Assembly (NCBI GenBank): GCA_041671025.1
Contig: JBAZCI010000007.1
Location: forward strand, 1-48,404
Direction: 5' to 3'
Source of the DNA: JBAZCI01 sp041671025
GTDB taxonomy: Bacteria; Patescibacteriota; Patescibacteriia; UBA10025
DNA length: 48,404 nucleotides
The translations under genes and the position numbers were made by a program. Shown piece by piece: positions 16,867-25,540 of the stretch (positions are counted from its first letter, which is position 1; every line of letters begins with the position of its first letter). The notes under the pieces are model-generated. The model did no database searches and was not told the origin of the DNA. It worked only from the letters and a program-made list of their open reading frames with translations.

Positions 16867-17846
16867 AGTCCTTTTGAAGAGTTACGTAATATTTTTGTGT
16901 ATACAACACAATGTTTTTTTTGCTCTTCAATCGTGCACAATGTTTTGTACTGCCCTAAAATGAAGGCGCGTGTTTGTTCAAAAAAGCCGGGCTTAAAAGA
17001 GCTATCATAATTATTAGAAAGTGGAATTTCTGAAATTTCTACCGAACCAAGCTGTTGTACTTGGAGTTTTTCTAGGGGCCGAAATATATATCGATGTTTT
17101 TTCGTCAATATCTCAACGCCCCATCTTCCCGGCGCTGCCCAATTGGCTTGATAAGAAAATAAGGCTCCGCTTGCGGTTTCTCCCGCCCCTGTAAATATTG
17201 CTCCAGCAGGGTGCCATGGAAGTGATCCTTTAGAAAAAGTGATTATTTTTTTTGGGATGCCTCCAAGAAAAAAGGCTAAATCGATGACATGGGTAGAATT
17301 GTGGAGAAACCATTGTTCTTTTACTCCCGGCGCTTTTTTGATCTTTTTAATGACATGACCCCATTCCGTAAACTCAAAATTAAACGAAGTTACTCCTCCG
17401 TCTTGTTTGAGCAGCTTTTTGCACATTTTGACCGAAGCATACTGGCGACGATTATATCCGATAAAAACTTTAGCGTTTTTTTTCATGGATTCTTTCGCAA
17501 CCTGCTTTATCTCGTTGACGTTCAGTCCTCCGGGTTTTTCAACTAGAATATTCCGTACCCCGGATTTGAGACAAAGGAGCGTAACGATACCGAGTTCATT
17601 TTCGCTTGCCGCTATGATAGCTTTAGCCGGTAAATCTTCGCCGAGTTTGCTCTGCATGTATAACCATTGCTGTATACCTCCTGGATGTGCGGTGATGCCG
17701 GTTTGGGCCAAAAAGTTTTGACACGAAGATTTACTACGGCCAACTGCAACAAATTTTTTTTTGAGCTTTAACAAAATTTTTGCATACTCAATTCCAATGG
17801 GACCCGTGCCGACGAGTAAAATATCCGGACGTACAGTTTTTTTCAT
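16863..17846 (-). CDS. Gfo/Idh/MocA family oxidoreductase (copy 2)
   Basis: A 327-residue NAD(P)-dependent sugar oxidoreductase. It has a Rossmann motif VGTGPIGIEYAKIL near the N-terminus, AAS..E around residue 80, and the family hallmark VEKPGG near residues 102-107, where the Lys is catalytic. The GYNRRQY strand starts the C-terminal alpha/beta substrate domain, and STHVIDLA contains the His usually seen at the active site. It directly abuts copy 1 (TAA-ATG) and overlaps the methyltransferase. Expected to oxidise, reduce or epimerise a sugar or nonulosonate derivative. Confidence 0.85.
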   Translation of the reverse strand: MKKTVRPDILLVGTGPIGIEYAKILLKLKKKFVAVGRSKSSCQNFLAQTGITAHPGGIQQWLYMQSKLGEDLPAKAIIAASENELGIVTLLCLKSGVRNILVEKPGGLNVNEIKQVAKESMKKNAKVFIGYNRRQYASVKMCKKLLKQDGGVTSFNFEFTEWGHVIKKIKKAPGVKEQWFLHNSTHVIDLAFFLGGIPKKIITFSKGSLPWHPAGAIFTGAGETASGALFSYQANWAAPGRWGVEILTKKHRYIFRPLEKLQVQQLGSVEISEIPLSNNYDSSFKPGFFEQTRAFILGQYKTLCTIEEQKKHCVVYTKILRNSSKGL

Positions 17847-18830
17847 TTAGGTAAATGGATAATAATCATAATTTTTTTCACTCTTTTTTTTCAGAAATTC
17901 AAGTAGGGGAGGCAGTAACTGTTTATGTATTGCGACTGACTCAGAGTAGGGGGTGAGGGGGCACGAACCTTTTTCAAGTATTTCTTCCACAACTTTTGTT
18001 GTCATTGCGCTCTGGTAAGGAAGATTAGTTGACTCCTCTGTCCATAACCATTTTGCACTTTGACTTGATACCCAGGCAGTTTTTTCGGATTCACGCGATA
18101 TACAGCGGTATGTTTCGTTGAAGATTTCAACGGTAACTGGCGCATCTCCTTCAGGGTAACAGGTGAGCATAGCCATGCTCCCGTTCTTATATTTGGCAAG
18201 TAATGTGCCATTTAACTCCAAAAATCCTGCCCGTTTACTTGCGATGGGGTTTGGGTCGAGGTAGTCGGTATTAACAAAAAAGTCGGTACTTCCGGTAAGA
18301 TATGCCACATGATCAAGGTAATGGATGGCATTTGTAATAAGTCCGTATTGGCTGCCAGTCACGGAATAGGTAAGAGGCCGGTCATGAAAATGGGCACGGA
18401 GCTTTTGATAATACGGCATTGTTCTCATACTGCAGTTTACCCATGCTGTGCTTGTATTTTGTTTCAAAAGGTTTGCTACATCGCTATAATCAGTAAAATT
18501 TTGAAAAAGAAGCTTTTCCAATATAAAATATCGAACAGCATTGCCCTTGAGAACTTCTTCAATAACTTTTCGTCGGACATTGGAGTTTGTGGGGATTATG
18601 ACGAGGTCGACCGCATCCTTGGATGCTGGGATGGTTTGGGAAAAGGTTACTTCGTGGTTCAAGACTTCTGAAACTTCATATGTTTTATATCTTTCTTTAG
18701 CGGTGGCAAGAGAAGCGCTACTAGGATCGATTACCGTGATTGTAAGGGGTATGCCGACACCCTTGAGAGCCTGCAAATGTCTGCTGCCAAGCTGTCCTGC
18801 TCCAATAATGTATACTTTTTTTCTGTTCAT
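17847..18830 (-). CDS. Gfo/Idh/MocA-like oxidoreductase (copy 1), altered catalytic motif
   Basis: A 327-residue protein of the same length and fold as its downstream neighbour. The N-terminus has VYIIGAGQLGSRHLQAL, a full Rossmann motif. Where the family usually has EKP it reads LEKLLFQNF, so the Lys is kept but the Pro is lost. The substrate domain includes NAIHYLDHVAYLTG, whose His residues match the usual active-site position. The adjacent pair may form successive steps or a hetero-oligomer. It is the first gene after a 67-base gap that contains a possible -10 box. Confidence 0.78.
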   Translation of the reverse strand: MNRKKVYIIGAGQLGSRHLQALKGVGIPLTITVIDPSSASLATAKERYKTYEVSEVLNHEVTFSQTIPASKDAVDLVIIPTNSNVRRKVIEEVLKGNAVRYFILEKLLFQNFTDYSDVANLLKQNTSTAWVNCSMRTMPYYQKLRAHFHDRPLTYSVTGSQYGLITNAIHYLDHVAYLTGSTDFFVNTDYLDPNPIASKRAGFLELNGTLLAKYKNGSMAMLTCYPEGDAPVTVEIFNETYRCISRESEKTAWVSSQSAKWLWTEESTNLPYQSAMTTKVVEEILEKGSCPLTPYSESVAIHKQLLPPLLEFLKKKSEKNYDYYPFT

Positions 18831-18857
18831 GGCGTTGGGTGGATTACTTTCATCGTT

Positions 18858-18886
18858 ATTATAGAAAACCTTTTAAATCACCAAAA
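18858..18886 (-). promoter_or_regulatory. Possible internal promoter for the oxidoreductase/methyltransferase/transferase genes
   Basis: On the minus strand a perfect TATAAT lies at 18863-18858, 27 bases before the ATG at 18830. The region 17 bases upstream (TTTTGG) matches the -35 consensus poorly. The 67-base gap is the longest inside the minus-strand block, which is why it was examined. Confidence 0.35.
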
Positions 18887-18897
18887 CTTTGGCACTG

Positions 18898-20130
18898 TTA
18901 ATCATCGGTTCCGTCATTATTGACCGTATGGCGCAATTTCCACTCCCCATCAACTTTTTTCCACAGGTGGCCAGGCCGATTTTTATCACATACATCAAAA
19001 AATTCCTGCGGTTTCATTTCAATGTATTCCATGATTTCCTGAAAGTAACGATCCGGAAACTCGCCGTCAAAACGTTTTACAAGCGCCTGCCCTTCTTCTC
19101 GGGTGATATGCCTGTTCCGTATTTCCTGAGAAGCATCGTAGGTAGCGCGGCCGATTCCAAACTTCATAAAGGTAGTGTAGTAGTGAAGGTCATCAATTTT
19201 GTCATCAATACTATTGTATTTACTGTATGTTCCTTGTGTACGAAATGGTCGGGCTTGAAAACCAGTATTTTCAACGGCGTAGTAGTACACTTCCTGAGGG
19301 GTCCATTTGAGGTAGTATCCGAGATAGTGTACCTCAATATTTGATTTTTCAAGTTCTGACGCGTGTGCGGGGAGAAATGCCATAAGATCTGCAAGCGGGA
19401 TGTTGTGTTTTTTCTGAAGATCAGCAACTGAAACTCCGCCTAAAAATATTTCATCAAGATTATTCATGGCATAGTATGATTTGTCGCGTAGAGAGCTCGC
19501 ATTGTCGCCTATGGGGTTACCGTATTCTGCTTCATTCTCACCGTAGAAAATCAGTGGAATATTAAAGCGTAGCGCTAACTTAGGCGCAAGATTTTTTTGT
19601 CCCAGAATAAATGTTTGAAATGGATGAAGGATATTTTGAATCGACAATCTTGTTAGCAGTTTCATGACTCTGCCATTTTGCTTAAACGTAACGTTGTCGA
19701 AGCCGCCAATTTCAATCCAATTTTTGAAATTTTTATACCCGTAATCCGTATACATGATTGGGGGCCACGTGCATGTAAGGGGGTGCATACCGTATTTATA
19801 CTTTAAAATATGCGCTTGGTATGCGCTATCTTTCCCACCACTGCCCGGAACTAAACAGTCATAGCTACCATCGTTTTTCCTGTAAATATCCAGGAGCTTG
19901 CGGAGTTGTTTTTCACGGTCCTCCCAGTCAATCTTTTCTTTCTTTTCGGCCTGTCTGCAGGCGTCGCATATGCCTTCGGCATCAATATTCATGGTTACTT
20001 TTTTGCTTTGCGATGAATGGCGAAATTCAGCAGTTGATGCTGGTCGCTGATTCGACATAACACAGCGTTTACAAAAGATCACTTTTTCTGGGAGCCCAAA
20101 CATTGTGGCGGTTGATTTCATGGTTTGCAT
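18898..20130 (-). CDS. N-acetyl sugar amidotransferase (PseA/WbpG-like PP-loop enzyme)
   Basis: A 410-residue PP-loop ATP pyrophosphatase. The N-terminus has paired cysteines typical of the family, CKRC (20-23) and CDAC (55-58), which should bind zinc. The PP-loop SGGKDSAYQ lies at 97-105, and a GENEAEYG motif sits in the middle. WbpG of Pseudomonas aeruginosa and PseA of Campylobacter turn an N-acetyl group into an acetamidino group using ammonia from glutamine. The genes for HisH-like glutaminase and HisF-like ammonia channel lie immediately upstream in transcription, exactly as with WbpG. The likely substrate here is the nonulosonic acid or a precursor made by the neighbouring genes. Confidence 0.9.
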   Translation of the reverse strand: MQTMKSTATMFGLPEKVIFCKRCVMSNQRPASTAEFRHSSQSKKVTMNIDAEGICDACRQAEKKEKIDWEDREKQLRKLLDIYRKNDGSYDCLVPGSGGKDSAYQAHILKYKYGMHPLTCTWPPIMYTDYGYKNFKNWIEIGGFDNVTFKQNGRVMKLLTRLSIQNILHPFQTFILGQKNLAPKLALRFNIPLIFYGENEAEYGNPIGDNASSLRDKSYYAMNNLDEIFLGGVSVADLQKKHNIPLADLMAFLPAHASELEKSNIEVHYLGYYLKWTPQEVYYYAVENTGFQARPFRTQGTYSKYNSIDDKIDDLHYYTTFMKFGIGRATYDASQEIRNRHITREEGQALVKRFDGEFPDRYFQEIMEYIEMKPQEFFDVCDKNRPGHLWKKVDGEWKLRHTVNNDGTDD

Positions 20131-20143
20131 AAAGGAAAAATGA

Positions 20144-20788
20144 TTAGATATTTTTAGCCCAATGTCGATATATACTTACACCGTCGGGGCCGCTTTTTTC
20201 CGGATGGAACTGAAAGGCAACTACATTTTCCCGGAGAATGCCAGATGCGTATGTCGTGCCGTCGTATGTGGTCAGAGTGAGGATATGCTTATTATGTTCA
20301 GGGAGGACGTAGTATGAATGTACAAAATACATAAGCTCCCCCTCTTTTATTTCGGTAAGAGGCGTATGATCCCATATATCAGGCGAAGAATGTGGCTTGT
20401 TGATACTGTTCCAGCCTATTTGTGGAATTTTTGTTATTTGGGCCTGATGATTTTTTAAAGGAAACTTAATAACTTTTCCGGGAATAATGTCTAAGCCTCG
20501 ATGAGTACCGAATTCTTCACTTTCGCTGAAGAGTAATTGAAGCCCGAGGCAGATTCCCATAAAAGGCTTGCCTGACTTAATGAATGTTTTTATGGCCTCA
20601 AGGAGGCCAAAATTCTCAAGATTTTTCATGGCATCCGCAAAGGCGCCGACTCCTGGTAGGATAACGCCGTCAGCATTGAGTACTTTTTCAGGGGATGATG
20701 TTATCTCAGCGGTCATTCCTACGTATTCACAAGCATGTTGTACGCTGAATAGATTGCTTAATTTGTAATCAACTATTGCAACTTTCAT
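20144..20788 (-). CDS. hisH: HisH-like glutamine amidotransferase subunit
   Basis: A 214-residue class I glutamine amidotransferase. The catalytic triad is complete: nucleophile Cys80 in GICLGLQ, with His195 and Glu197 in FHPEKSG. PGVGAF (45-50) is the oxyanion-strand motif. It releases ammonia from glutamine and forms a complex with a HisF partner, encoded upstream with a 4-base overlap. No other histidine-biosynthesis gene is in the window, and the downstream gene is an N-acetyl sugar amidotransferase, so the ammonia most likely feeds acetamidino formation. Confidence 0.9.
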   Translation of the reverse strand: MKVAIVDYKLSNLFSVQHACEYVGMTAEITSSPEKVLNADGVILPGVGAFADAMKNLENFGLLEAIKTFIKSGKPFMGICLGLQLLFSESEEFGTHRGLDIIPGKVIKFPLKNHQAQITKIPQIGWNSINKPHSSPDIWDHTPLTEIKEGELMYFVHSYYVLPEHNKHILTLTTYDGTTYASGILRENVVAFQFHPEKSGPDGVSIYRHWAKNI

Positions 20789-21666
20789 GGAAATAAGGCT
20801 ATTTCTTTATACCGGCAAGGAATACCATGGTGGAATAAATATTTTTTAATTGTGTTGAGATCAATATTATTAATTTTACCAAAAATCTCGGTTTTTCTTT
20901 TTAAAAATTCTGTGTTTCCTTCTCCGGTGTATTCGGAGCTGCTTTGATTTTTGGTGACAAAATCGTAGTGAAGCATCGAGGCAATTGCAACGGCATCGGC
21001 CTCTGATTTTTCAATAACCTCGTGTATGTGCTCCAGTGTTCCAGCACCTCCGCATGCAATCACTGGAATTGAAACCGCTGATGCTATGCGTTTGACCAAT
21101 TCAAGATCGTACCCTTTGCCGGTGCCTTCCCTGTCAATTGATGTAAGTAAAATTTCACCCGCGCCAAGTGACTCAGCCCTTTTTGCCCATCCAAGTACTT
21201 CGATGCCAGTAAATTCGCGCCCGTTGTCAGTATAAGCCAGGTATTCCCCAGTTGGTTGTTTTATTGCTTCGATGGCGATAGTGATTGTTGAAGAGCCAAA
21301 AATTGTTGCAGCTTCTTTAATGATATCTGGATTTTTTATGGCAGCGGTATTTAGCGAAACCTTGTCAGCGCCTGCACGAAGCACTGACTTAATATCATCT
21401 ATGGTGCGTAGTCCGCCCCCCACTGTCATCGGAATGAATATCTCTTTTGCAGTTCTCGAAATAATTTCATGAAGGCTATTTCGATTATACAAACTTGCTA
21501 CAACGTCAATGTAGATGAGTTCATCTGCGCCCATCTGATAGTAGTGACGAGCAAAGTCCTCCGGTTTACCAAGAACCCTCAGACCCTCTAGATGTATTCC
21601 TTTAACTAAGTTTGGGCCCTTGATGTCGAGTTTTGGTATTATTCGTATGTTAAGTCCTTTTTTCAT
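20785..21666 (-). CDS. hisF: HisF-like cyclase-fold subunit, glycan-pathway paralogue
   Basis: A 293-residue (beta/alpha)8 protein, about 40 residues longer than standard HisF (about 253). The barrel is well kept: TVGGGLRT, DKVSLNTAA, LGAGEILLTSIDREGT, ACGGAG. Of the two catalytic aspartates of HisF, the first is present (Asp14 in KLDIK), but the second reads AIEA, so it is Glu133 instead of Asp. The usual Cys before the first Asp is Lys12. The extra C-terminal segment follows residue 235. These changes suggest it no longer makes imidazole-glycerol phosphate but serves as ammonia conduit for the PP-loop enzyme, as proposed for HisF2 in P. aeruginosa O-antigen clusters. Confidence 0.87.
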   Translation of the reverse strand: MKKGLNIRIIPKLDIKGPNLVKGIHLEGLRVLGKPEDFARHYYQMGADELIYIDVVASLYNRNSLHEIISRTAKEIFIPMTVGGGLRTIDDIKSVLRAGADKVSLNTAAIKNPDIIKEAATIFGSSTITIAIEAIKQPTGEYLAYTDNGREFTGIEVLGWAKRAESLGAGEILLTSIDREGTGKGYDLELVKRIASAVSIPVIACGGAGTLEHIHEVIEKSEADAVAIASMLHYDFVTKNQSSSEYTGEGNTEFLKRKTEIFGKINNIDLNTIKKYLFHHGIPCRYKEIALFP

Positions 21667-21681
21667 TAATAACCAGTGTGT

Positions 21682-22677
21682 TTATACGATACTCTTGATT
21701 TTGTTGATATTAATGGATTTGTCAGAGCAATAATCCTTATACATTTTTTTCTGTGTAAACCCTTCGTATGCTCTTTCCGGTTGCTTCAGATCATATATTT
21801 CCAACTCAGGGATAATGATCAATATTTCTTTATCTTCAAAAATTGCCTTTGGTTTCAAATTAGGTACATAGAGGTCTTCATGCATTTTTTCCCCCAAACG
21901 ATTCCCGGTGTTTATTATTTTTATTTTTTTGCCCTTACAGTACTTTTTCACAAAAATGGTCGCTAAATCAGAAATTTTAATTGATGACATTTTCAAAATA
22001 AAAATCTCGCCTCCGTAGGTCAGTTTAGCCGTCTTGAGGACCAGGTCGATTGATTGAGGTATGGACATGAAAAAACGGGTCATTTTAGGATTTGTAATTT
22101 TTATAGTATTATCCCGTTCTACTTGTTTTTTCCACAGCGGAAGCACGGAGCCCCTTGCCCATGCAACATTACCAAAACGCACACACGAAAATTTAGTCCT
22201 AGACCATCCGCGGTAAAAATTTGCGTTTATTATCAGTTTTTCCATCATGAGCTTTGAAGTTCCCATGACGTTGCTGGGATTAGCCGCCTTATCAGTAGAG
22301 ATGGCGATAACTTTGTCTACATTGTGCCTGAGTGCGGCGTTGATGACATTTTGCGATCCCATGATGTTTGTTTTTACCGCTTCAAATGGGTTGTACTCGC
22401 ATAACGGTACATGTTTCATGGCAGCGGCATGAAAAACAATATCAACATCTTGAAATGCCATATCAAGGCGCTCCTGGTCTCTGACATCTCCGATAAAAAA
22501 TCGAACATTCCCTGGATGGTTAATTTGCTCCATTAAGTAGTATTGTTTGCTTTCGTCACGTGAAAGTATTCTCAGCTGTTTAGGTTTATACTTGATGAGC
22601 TGCTTCACGAGTTCAGAACCGATTGAGCCTGTCCCGCCGGTGACAAGAATAATTTTGTTCTGAAAGTATTTAATCAT
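21682..22677 (-). CDS. UDP-N-acetylglucosamine 4,6-dehydratase (LegB/PseB/PglF-like)
   Basis: A 331-residue soluble SDR of the polysaccharide biosynthesis (CapD/FlaA1) group. The NAD motif TGGTGSIG is at 13-20. The catalytic block is STDKAANPSNVMGTSK with Ser127, Met138 and Lys142, that is, an S-M-K triad in place of S-Y-K, as known for WbpM-type enzymes. It removes water across C4-C6 of a nucleotide-linked GlcNAc to give a 4-keto-6-deoxy sugar, the first step to legionaminic, pseudaminic or bacillosamine sugars. The membrane domain of the long family members is absent. The aminotransferase for the next step overlaps upstream by 8 bases. Confidence 0.88.
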   Translation of the reverse strand: MIKYFQNKIILVTGGTGSIGSELVKQLIKYKPKQLRILSRDESKQYYLMEQINHPGNVRFFIGDVRDQERLDMAFQDVDIVFHAAAMKHVPLCEYNPFEAVKTNIMGSQNVINAALRHNVDKVIAISTDKAANPSNVMGTSKLMMEKLIINANFYRGWSRTKFSCVRFGNVAWARGSVLPLWKKQVERDNTIKITNPKMTRFFMSIPQSIDLVLKTAKLTYGGEIFILKMSSIKISDLATIFVKKYCKGKKIKIINTGNRLGEKMHEDLYVPNLKPKAIFEDKEILIIIPELEIYDLKQPERAYEGFTQKKMYKDYCSDKSININKIKSIV

Positions 22678-23782
22678 ATTTTTCGGTTGCGTTTATAATT
22701 TTCTTTGAGATGTATGCTACGTCTGCTCGTGTAAGACCGATGTAGAAGGGGAGTGCCAGCGTTTGTGATGATATTTTTTCTGCAATAGGAAAGGATCCGG
22801 GACGGTAACCGAACTTTTTTTTCATGAAGGGCTGAAGGTGTATAACTGGCAGATATGGTTTTGTAGAAATATGTTCAGTTTCCAGTTTTTCCATAACAGC
22901 GTCTCGGGAACCATTGATGAGTCTAATAACGTATACGAACCAGGAATGCGTTCGTTTGGCACCGATCACCGGGACACGAATTGAGGGGTGCGCTCCCAAT
23001 GCAGCCGAATACCACGAAGCAATCTTTCTTTTCTCGTTAATCATCCAGTTAAGTTTCTTAAGCTGTGTTACGCCCAATGATGCGCTCATCTCGTCGATTC
23101 GATAGTTGTAGCCCATTCTTTCGTGAACAAGCCAGTCATTACGGGTGTTGCGCCCTTGATTTCGCAAGCTCACGCACATGTCACGTATTTTTTTTGAGTT
23201 CGTGACTAATATTCCTCCCTCTCCGGTCGTCATCTGCTTATTCGGATAAAAAGCATACACGCCGACATCTCCTATGGTACCAGTCATCTTTTCTTTATAC
23301 GTCGATCCAAGGCTCTCGCAGGAATCTTCGATGATGCGCAGGTTGTGCCGTTTGGCAAAACGAGTTATTTCTGTCATATCTGCGGATTGCCCAAAAATAT
23401 GAACCACAAGAATTGCCTTTGTTTTTTTAGTAAGGGATTTCTCGAGATATGCAGGATCCATATTAAACGTAGTTTCTTGTATGTCTACAAATTTTGGAAC
23501 CACCCGTTCAAACAATAGGCAGTTGGAGGAAGAAATAAAAGAAAAAGGAGAGGTGATTACCTCGTCTCCAGGGCGCAGGTTGAGAGCTTTGACCGCTAAG
23601 TGAAGTCCGCACGTTCCATTAGATACTGCGCAGGCATATTTGGTACCGGCATATTTAGCGATATCATTTTCGAATTTAATATATTTAGGACCTAACGAAA
23701 GAACACCTGATTTCATGACTTTCACTACCTCGGAGATGTCGTTCTGGTCAATAAAAGGTTTTGCTACTGGAAATTTTTTCAT
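22670..23782 (-). CDS. DegT/DnrJ/EryC1 family PLP aminotransferase (LegC/PglE-like)
   Basis: A 370-residue fold-type I aminotransferase. IEDSCESLG (151-159) supplies the PLP-nitrogen Asp153, and YPNKQMTTGEGG places the Schiff-base lysine at Lys182. The sugar aminotransferase signature SNGTCGLHLA (54-63) is present. The enzyme should aminate the 4-keto sugar from the dehydratase, using glutamate as donor. Overlaps of 8 bases with the dehydratase and 4 bases with the acetyltransferase gene support a single pathway. Alternatives within the family (perosamine, viosamine synthases) cannot be separated by motifs, but neighbours argue for the nonulosonate route. Confidence 0.88.
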   Translation of the reverse strand: MKKFPVAKPFIDQNDISEVVKVMKSGVLSLGPKYIKFENDIAKYAGTKYACAVSNGTCGLHLAVKALNLRPGDEVITSPFSFISSSNCLLFERVVPKFVDIQETTFNMDPAYLEKSLTKKTKAILVVHIFGQSADMTEITRFAKRHNLRIIEDSCESLGSTYKEKMTGTIGDVGVYAFYPNKQMTTGEGGILVTNSKKIRDMCVSLRNQGRNTRNDWLVHERMGYNYRIDEMSASLGVTQLKKLNWMINEKRKIASWYSAALGAHPSIRVPVIGAKRTHSWFVYVIRLINGSRDAVMEKLETEHISTKPYLPVIHLQPFMKKKFGYRPGSFPIAEKISSQTLALPFYIGLTRADVAYISKKIINATEKYD

Positions 23783-24384
23783 AATTTTTTAATTATACGG
23801 GCAGGAATGCCTACTGCTGTAACGGAATTCGAAATATTTTTGATGACGACTGATCCTGAACCTATAGTGACCTGATTTCCTATACTGACGTGGTCATTTA
23901 TTCGACTGCCCAGGCCAATGAAAGATTGTGTGCCAATAACGACTTTTCCGCCGGTAACCACTCCTGGTGCAACATGCGCATGTGATGAAATCAGATTATC
24001 GTGTTCAATAATACACCCGTTGTTTATAAAAACATTATCGCCAATTTGAGAATTTACGTTTACGTAGGTGAATGCTCCAATAAAAACATTTTCACCAATT
24101 TTAGCAGTATTTTCTACAAAAGACAAGGGATGAATTGCGTTAACAAATTTCGCGCCGCTGGCCTTTAATTTCAAATATATTCGTTTTCTAACGGCATTAT
24201 TTCCGATATTGACAAAAAAGGAATGCCCCTTAATCAGCCTTGTATATGCGGATATTTTTCCGATAATTTTCCCCCCGTGTTTGCTGTCATCAAGGAATCC
24301 AGACACTGCATATTTCTTTTTTAATATGTTTACAATTACCTGACCATTTTCTCCTGCACCGACAATAATTATTTTTTTAAGCAT
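23779..24384 (-). CDS. Sugar N-acetyltransferase (LegH/PglD/NeuD-like)
   Basis: A 201-residue two-domain protein: an N-terminal Rossmann-like domain with IIIVGAGENGQV (5-16) and a C-terminal left-handed beta-helix of hexapeptide repeats from about residue 85. NNGCIIEHDN holds His128, equivalent to the general-base histidine of PglD; AHVAPGVVTGG follows. It acetylates the 4-amino group of the UDP-sugar with acetyl-CoA. It sits exactly between the aminotransferase and the hydrolysing 2-epimerase, the expected order of reaction. Confidence 0.88.
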   Translation of the reverse strand: MLKKIIIVGAGENGQVIVNILKKKYAVSGFLDDSKHGGKIIGKISAYTRLIKGHSFFVNIGNNAVRKRIYLKLKASGAKFVNAIHPLSFVENTAKIGENVFIGAFTYVNVNSQIGDNVFINNGCIIEHDNLISSHAHVAPGVVTGGKVVIGTQSFIGLGSRINDHVSIGNQVTIGSGSVVIKNISNSVTAVGIPARIIKKL

Positions 24385-25540
24385 AGGTCAACTCTTTGTT
24401 GAAAAGTTTTGAATTAAAATCGGTACGTTCGAGAATTTGAGTGATACGTGCTCCTGTTTTACCGTCCCCCCAGGGATTTTTGATGGTTTGTAATTTTTGT
24501 AGGTATTTTTTATCATAAAGCGATTTTGTTATCGCCATCTGTATTAATTTGAAATTATTGGGAACGTCAATAACATTTTGTCCGCGCTCTCTGCCTTTTT
24601 GCCTATCACCCACGTTAACGACAGGTGTGTGGAAAGACGAGGACTCAATCATTGCCCCACTGCTGTTACCTACCCACACGGCAGCATATTTTTCAAGCGC
24701 CAAGAAATAATTGTACGGTATGCTCGGGTAAATTCGAAAAAGTGGATTATTTTTTTCCTTTTTAATTTCCTTAATGATCATTTTGCCCCCGGCATCGGCA
24801 TTCGGATAGGTTACTACCACCGGCATACGAAAATGCTTTACTGCACGCAGTGTATGCTGTATGTGTTTTGTGGAATTTTTCCATGCCTGACTGATCGGAT
24901 GTTGTGTGAGTAGGATAAATGGGTGTTTGGGAGCCAACGAAATGAAGCGGTGTGTTTCTTTGGCGTTCGGTAAATCGCCATGGAGTATGTTGTCTAGGGC
25001 CGGGGCACCTACGGTGTGTATGCGCCAGGGTTCTTCACCCATCTTTTCAATCCTCTTTGCAGAAGTGCGGGTTGCAGGAAAATGAAGGTTTGAAAGTTTT
25101 GTAATGGTATGACGGGCAATGTCATCAACAGTGGATGTTTTTTCACCCCCGTGGATTTGTCCCTGGGGAATGTGCATATACAGGCAAACGAGTGCAGTAC
25201 TGAGCATTTCGATACGATCACCGAGGGTAAGAACAAAATCAGGCCGATTGCGCGTAAAAGTTTGTACCAACTCTTTGATGTATTGTGCTGAAAAAACAGC
25301 CATGCCTGCGGCATCATCAGTTTTAAATTTTGCATTTACTCTACGCGTCTCTGGAAATAATTTTCTCACCTCTTTAATAGTTGAGCCAAATTCTGGCATT
25401 AAGTGCATCCCTGTTGCATAGATATCTAACGATAGTAAACTGCTCTTTTTTATCGACAAAAGTACGGACGTCATAAGTCCAAAATCGGCGCGATTGCCGC
25501 TAATGTACGCAATCTTCTTGTTTTTATGCTTCATAGTCAT
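24377..25540 (-). CDS. neuC: UDP-N-acetylglucosamine 2-epimerase, hydrolysing (NeuC/LegG)
   Basis: A GT-B-fold enzyme of 387 residues when started at the ATG at 25540; a second ATG two codons on (25534) is equally good. A further upstream extension of 52 codons would lie inside the synthase gene and has no similarity to the family, so it was dropped. Diagnostic motifs: IAYISGNRADFGLM at the N-terminus, GDRIEML, HGGEKT, and VGNSSGAMIESSSFHTPVVNVG with GRERGQNVIDV near the end. NeuC/LegG cleaves UDP and inverts C2, giving ManNAc or 2,4-diacetamido-2,4,6-trideoxymannose. Because the upstream steps make a 4-acetamido-6-deoxy sugar, LegG is the better functional match. Confidence 0.92.
   Translation of the reverse strand: MTMKHKNKKIAYISGNRADFGLMTSVLLSIKKSSLLSLDIYATGMHLMPEFGSTIKEVRKLFPETRRVNAKFKTDDAAGMAVFSAQYIKELVQTFTRNRPDFVLTLGDRIEMLSTALVCLYMHIPQGQIHGGEKTSTVDDIARHTITKLSNLHFPATRTSAKRIEKMGEEPWRIHTVGAPALDNILHGDLPNAKETHRFISLAPKHPFILLTQHPISQAWKNSTKHIQHTLRAVKHFRMPVVVTYPNADAGGKMIIKEIKKEKNNPLFRIYPSIPYNYFLALEKYAAVWVGNSSGAMIESSSFHTPVVNVGDRQKGRERGQNVIDVPNNFKLIQMAITKSLYDKKYLQKLQTIKNPWGDGKTGARITQILERTDFNSKLFNKELTYA

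Noticed and set aside
20144..21666. HisH and HisF as part of histidine biosynthesis
   Set aside because: No other his genes nearby, catalytic changes in HisF, and direct linkage to the PP-loop sugar amidotransferase point to a glycan role.
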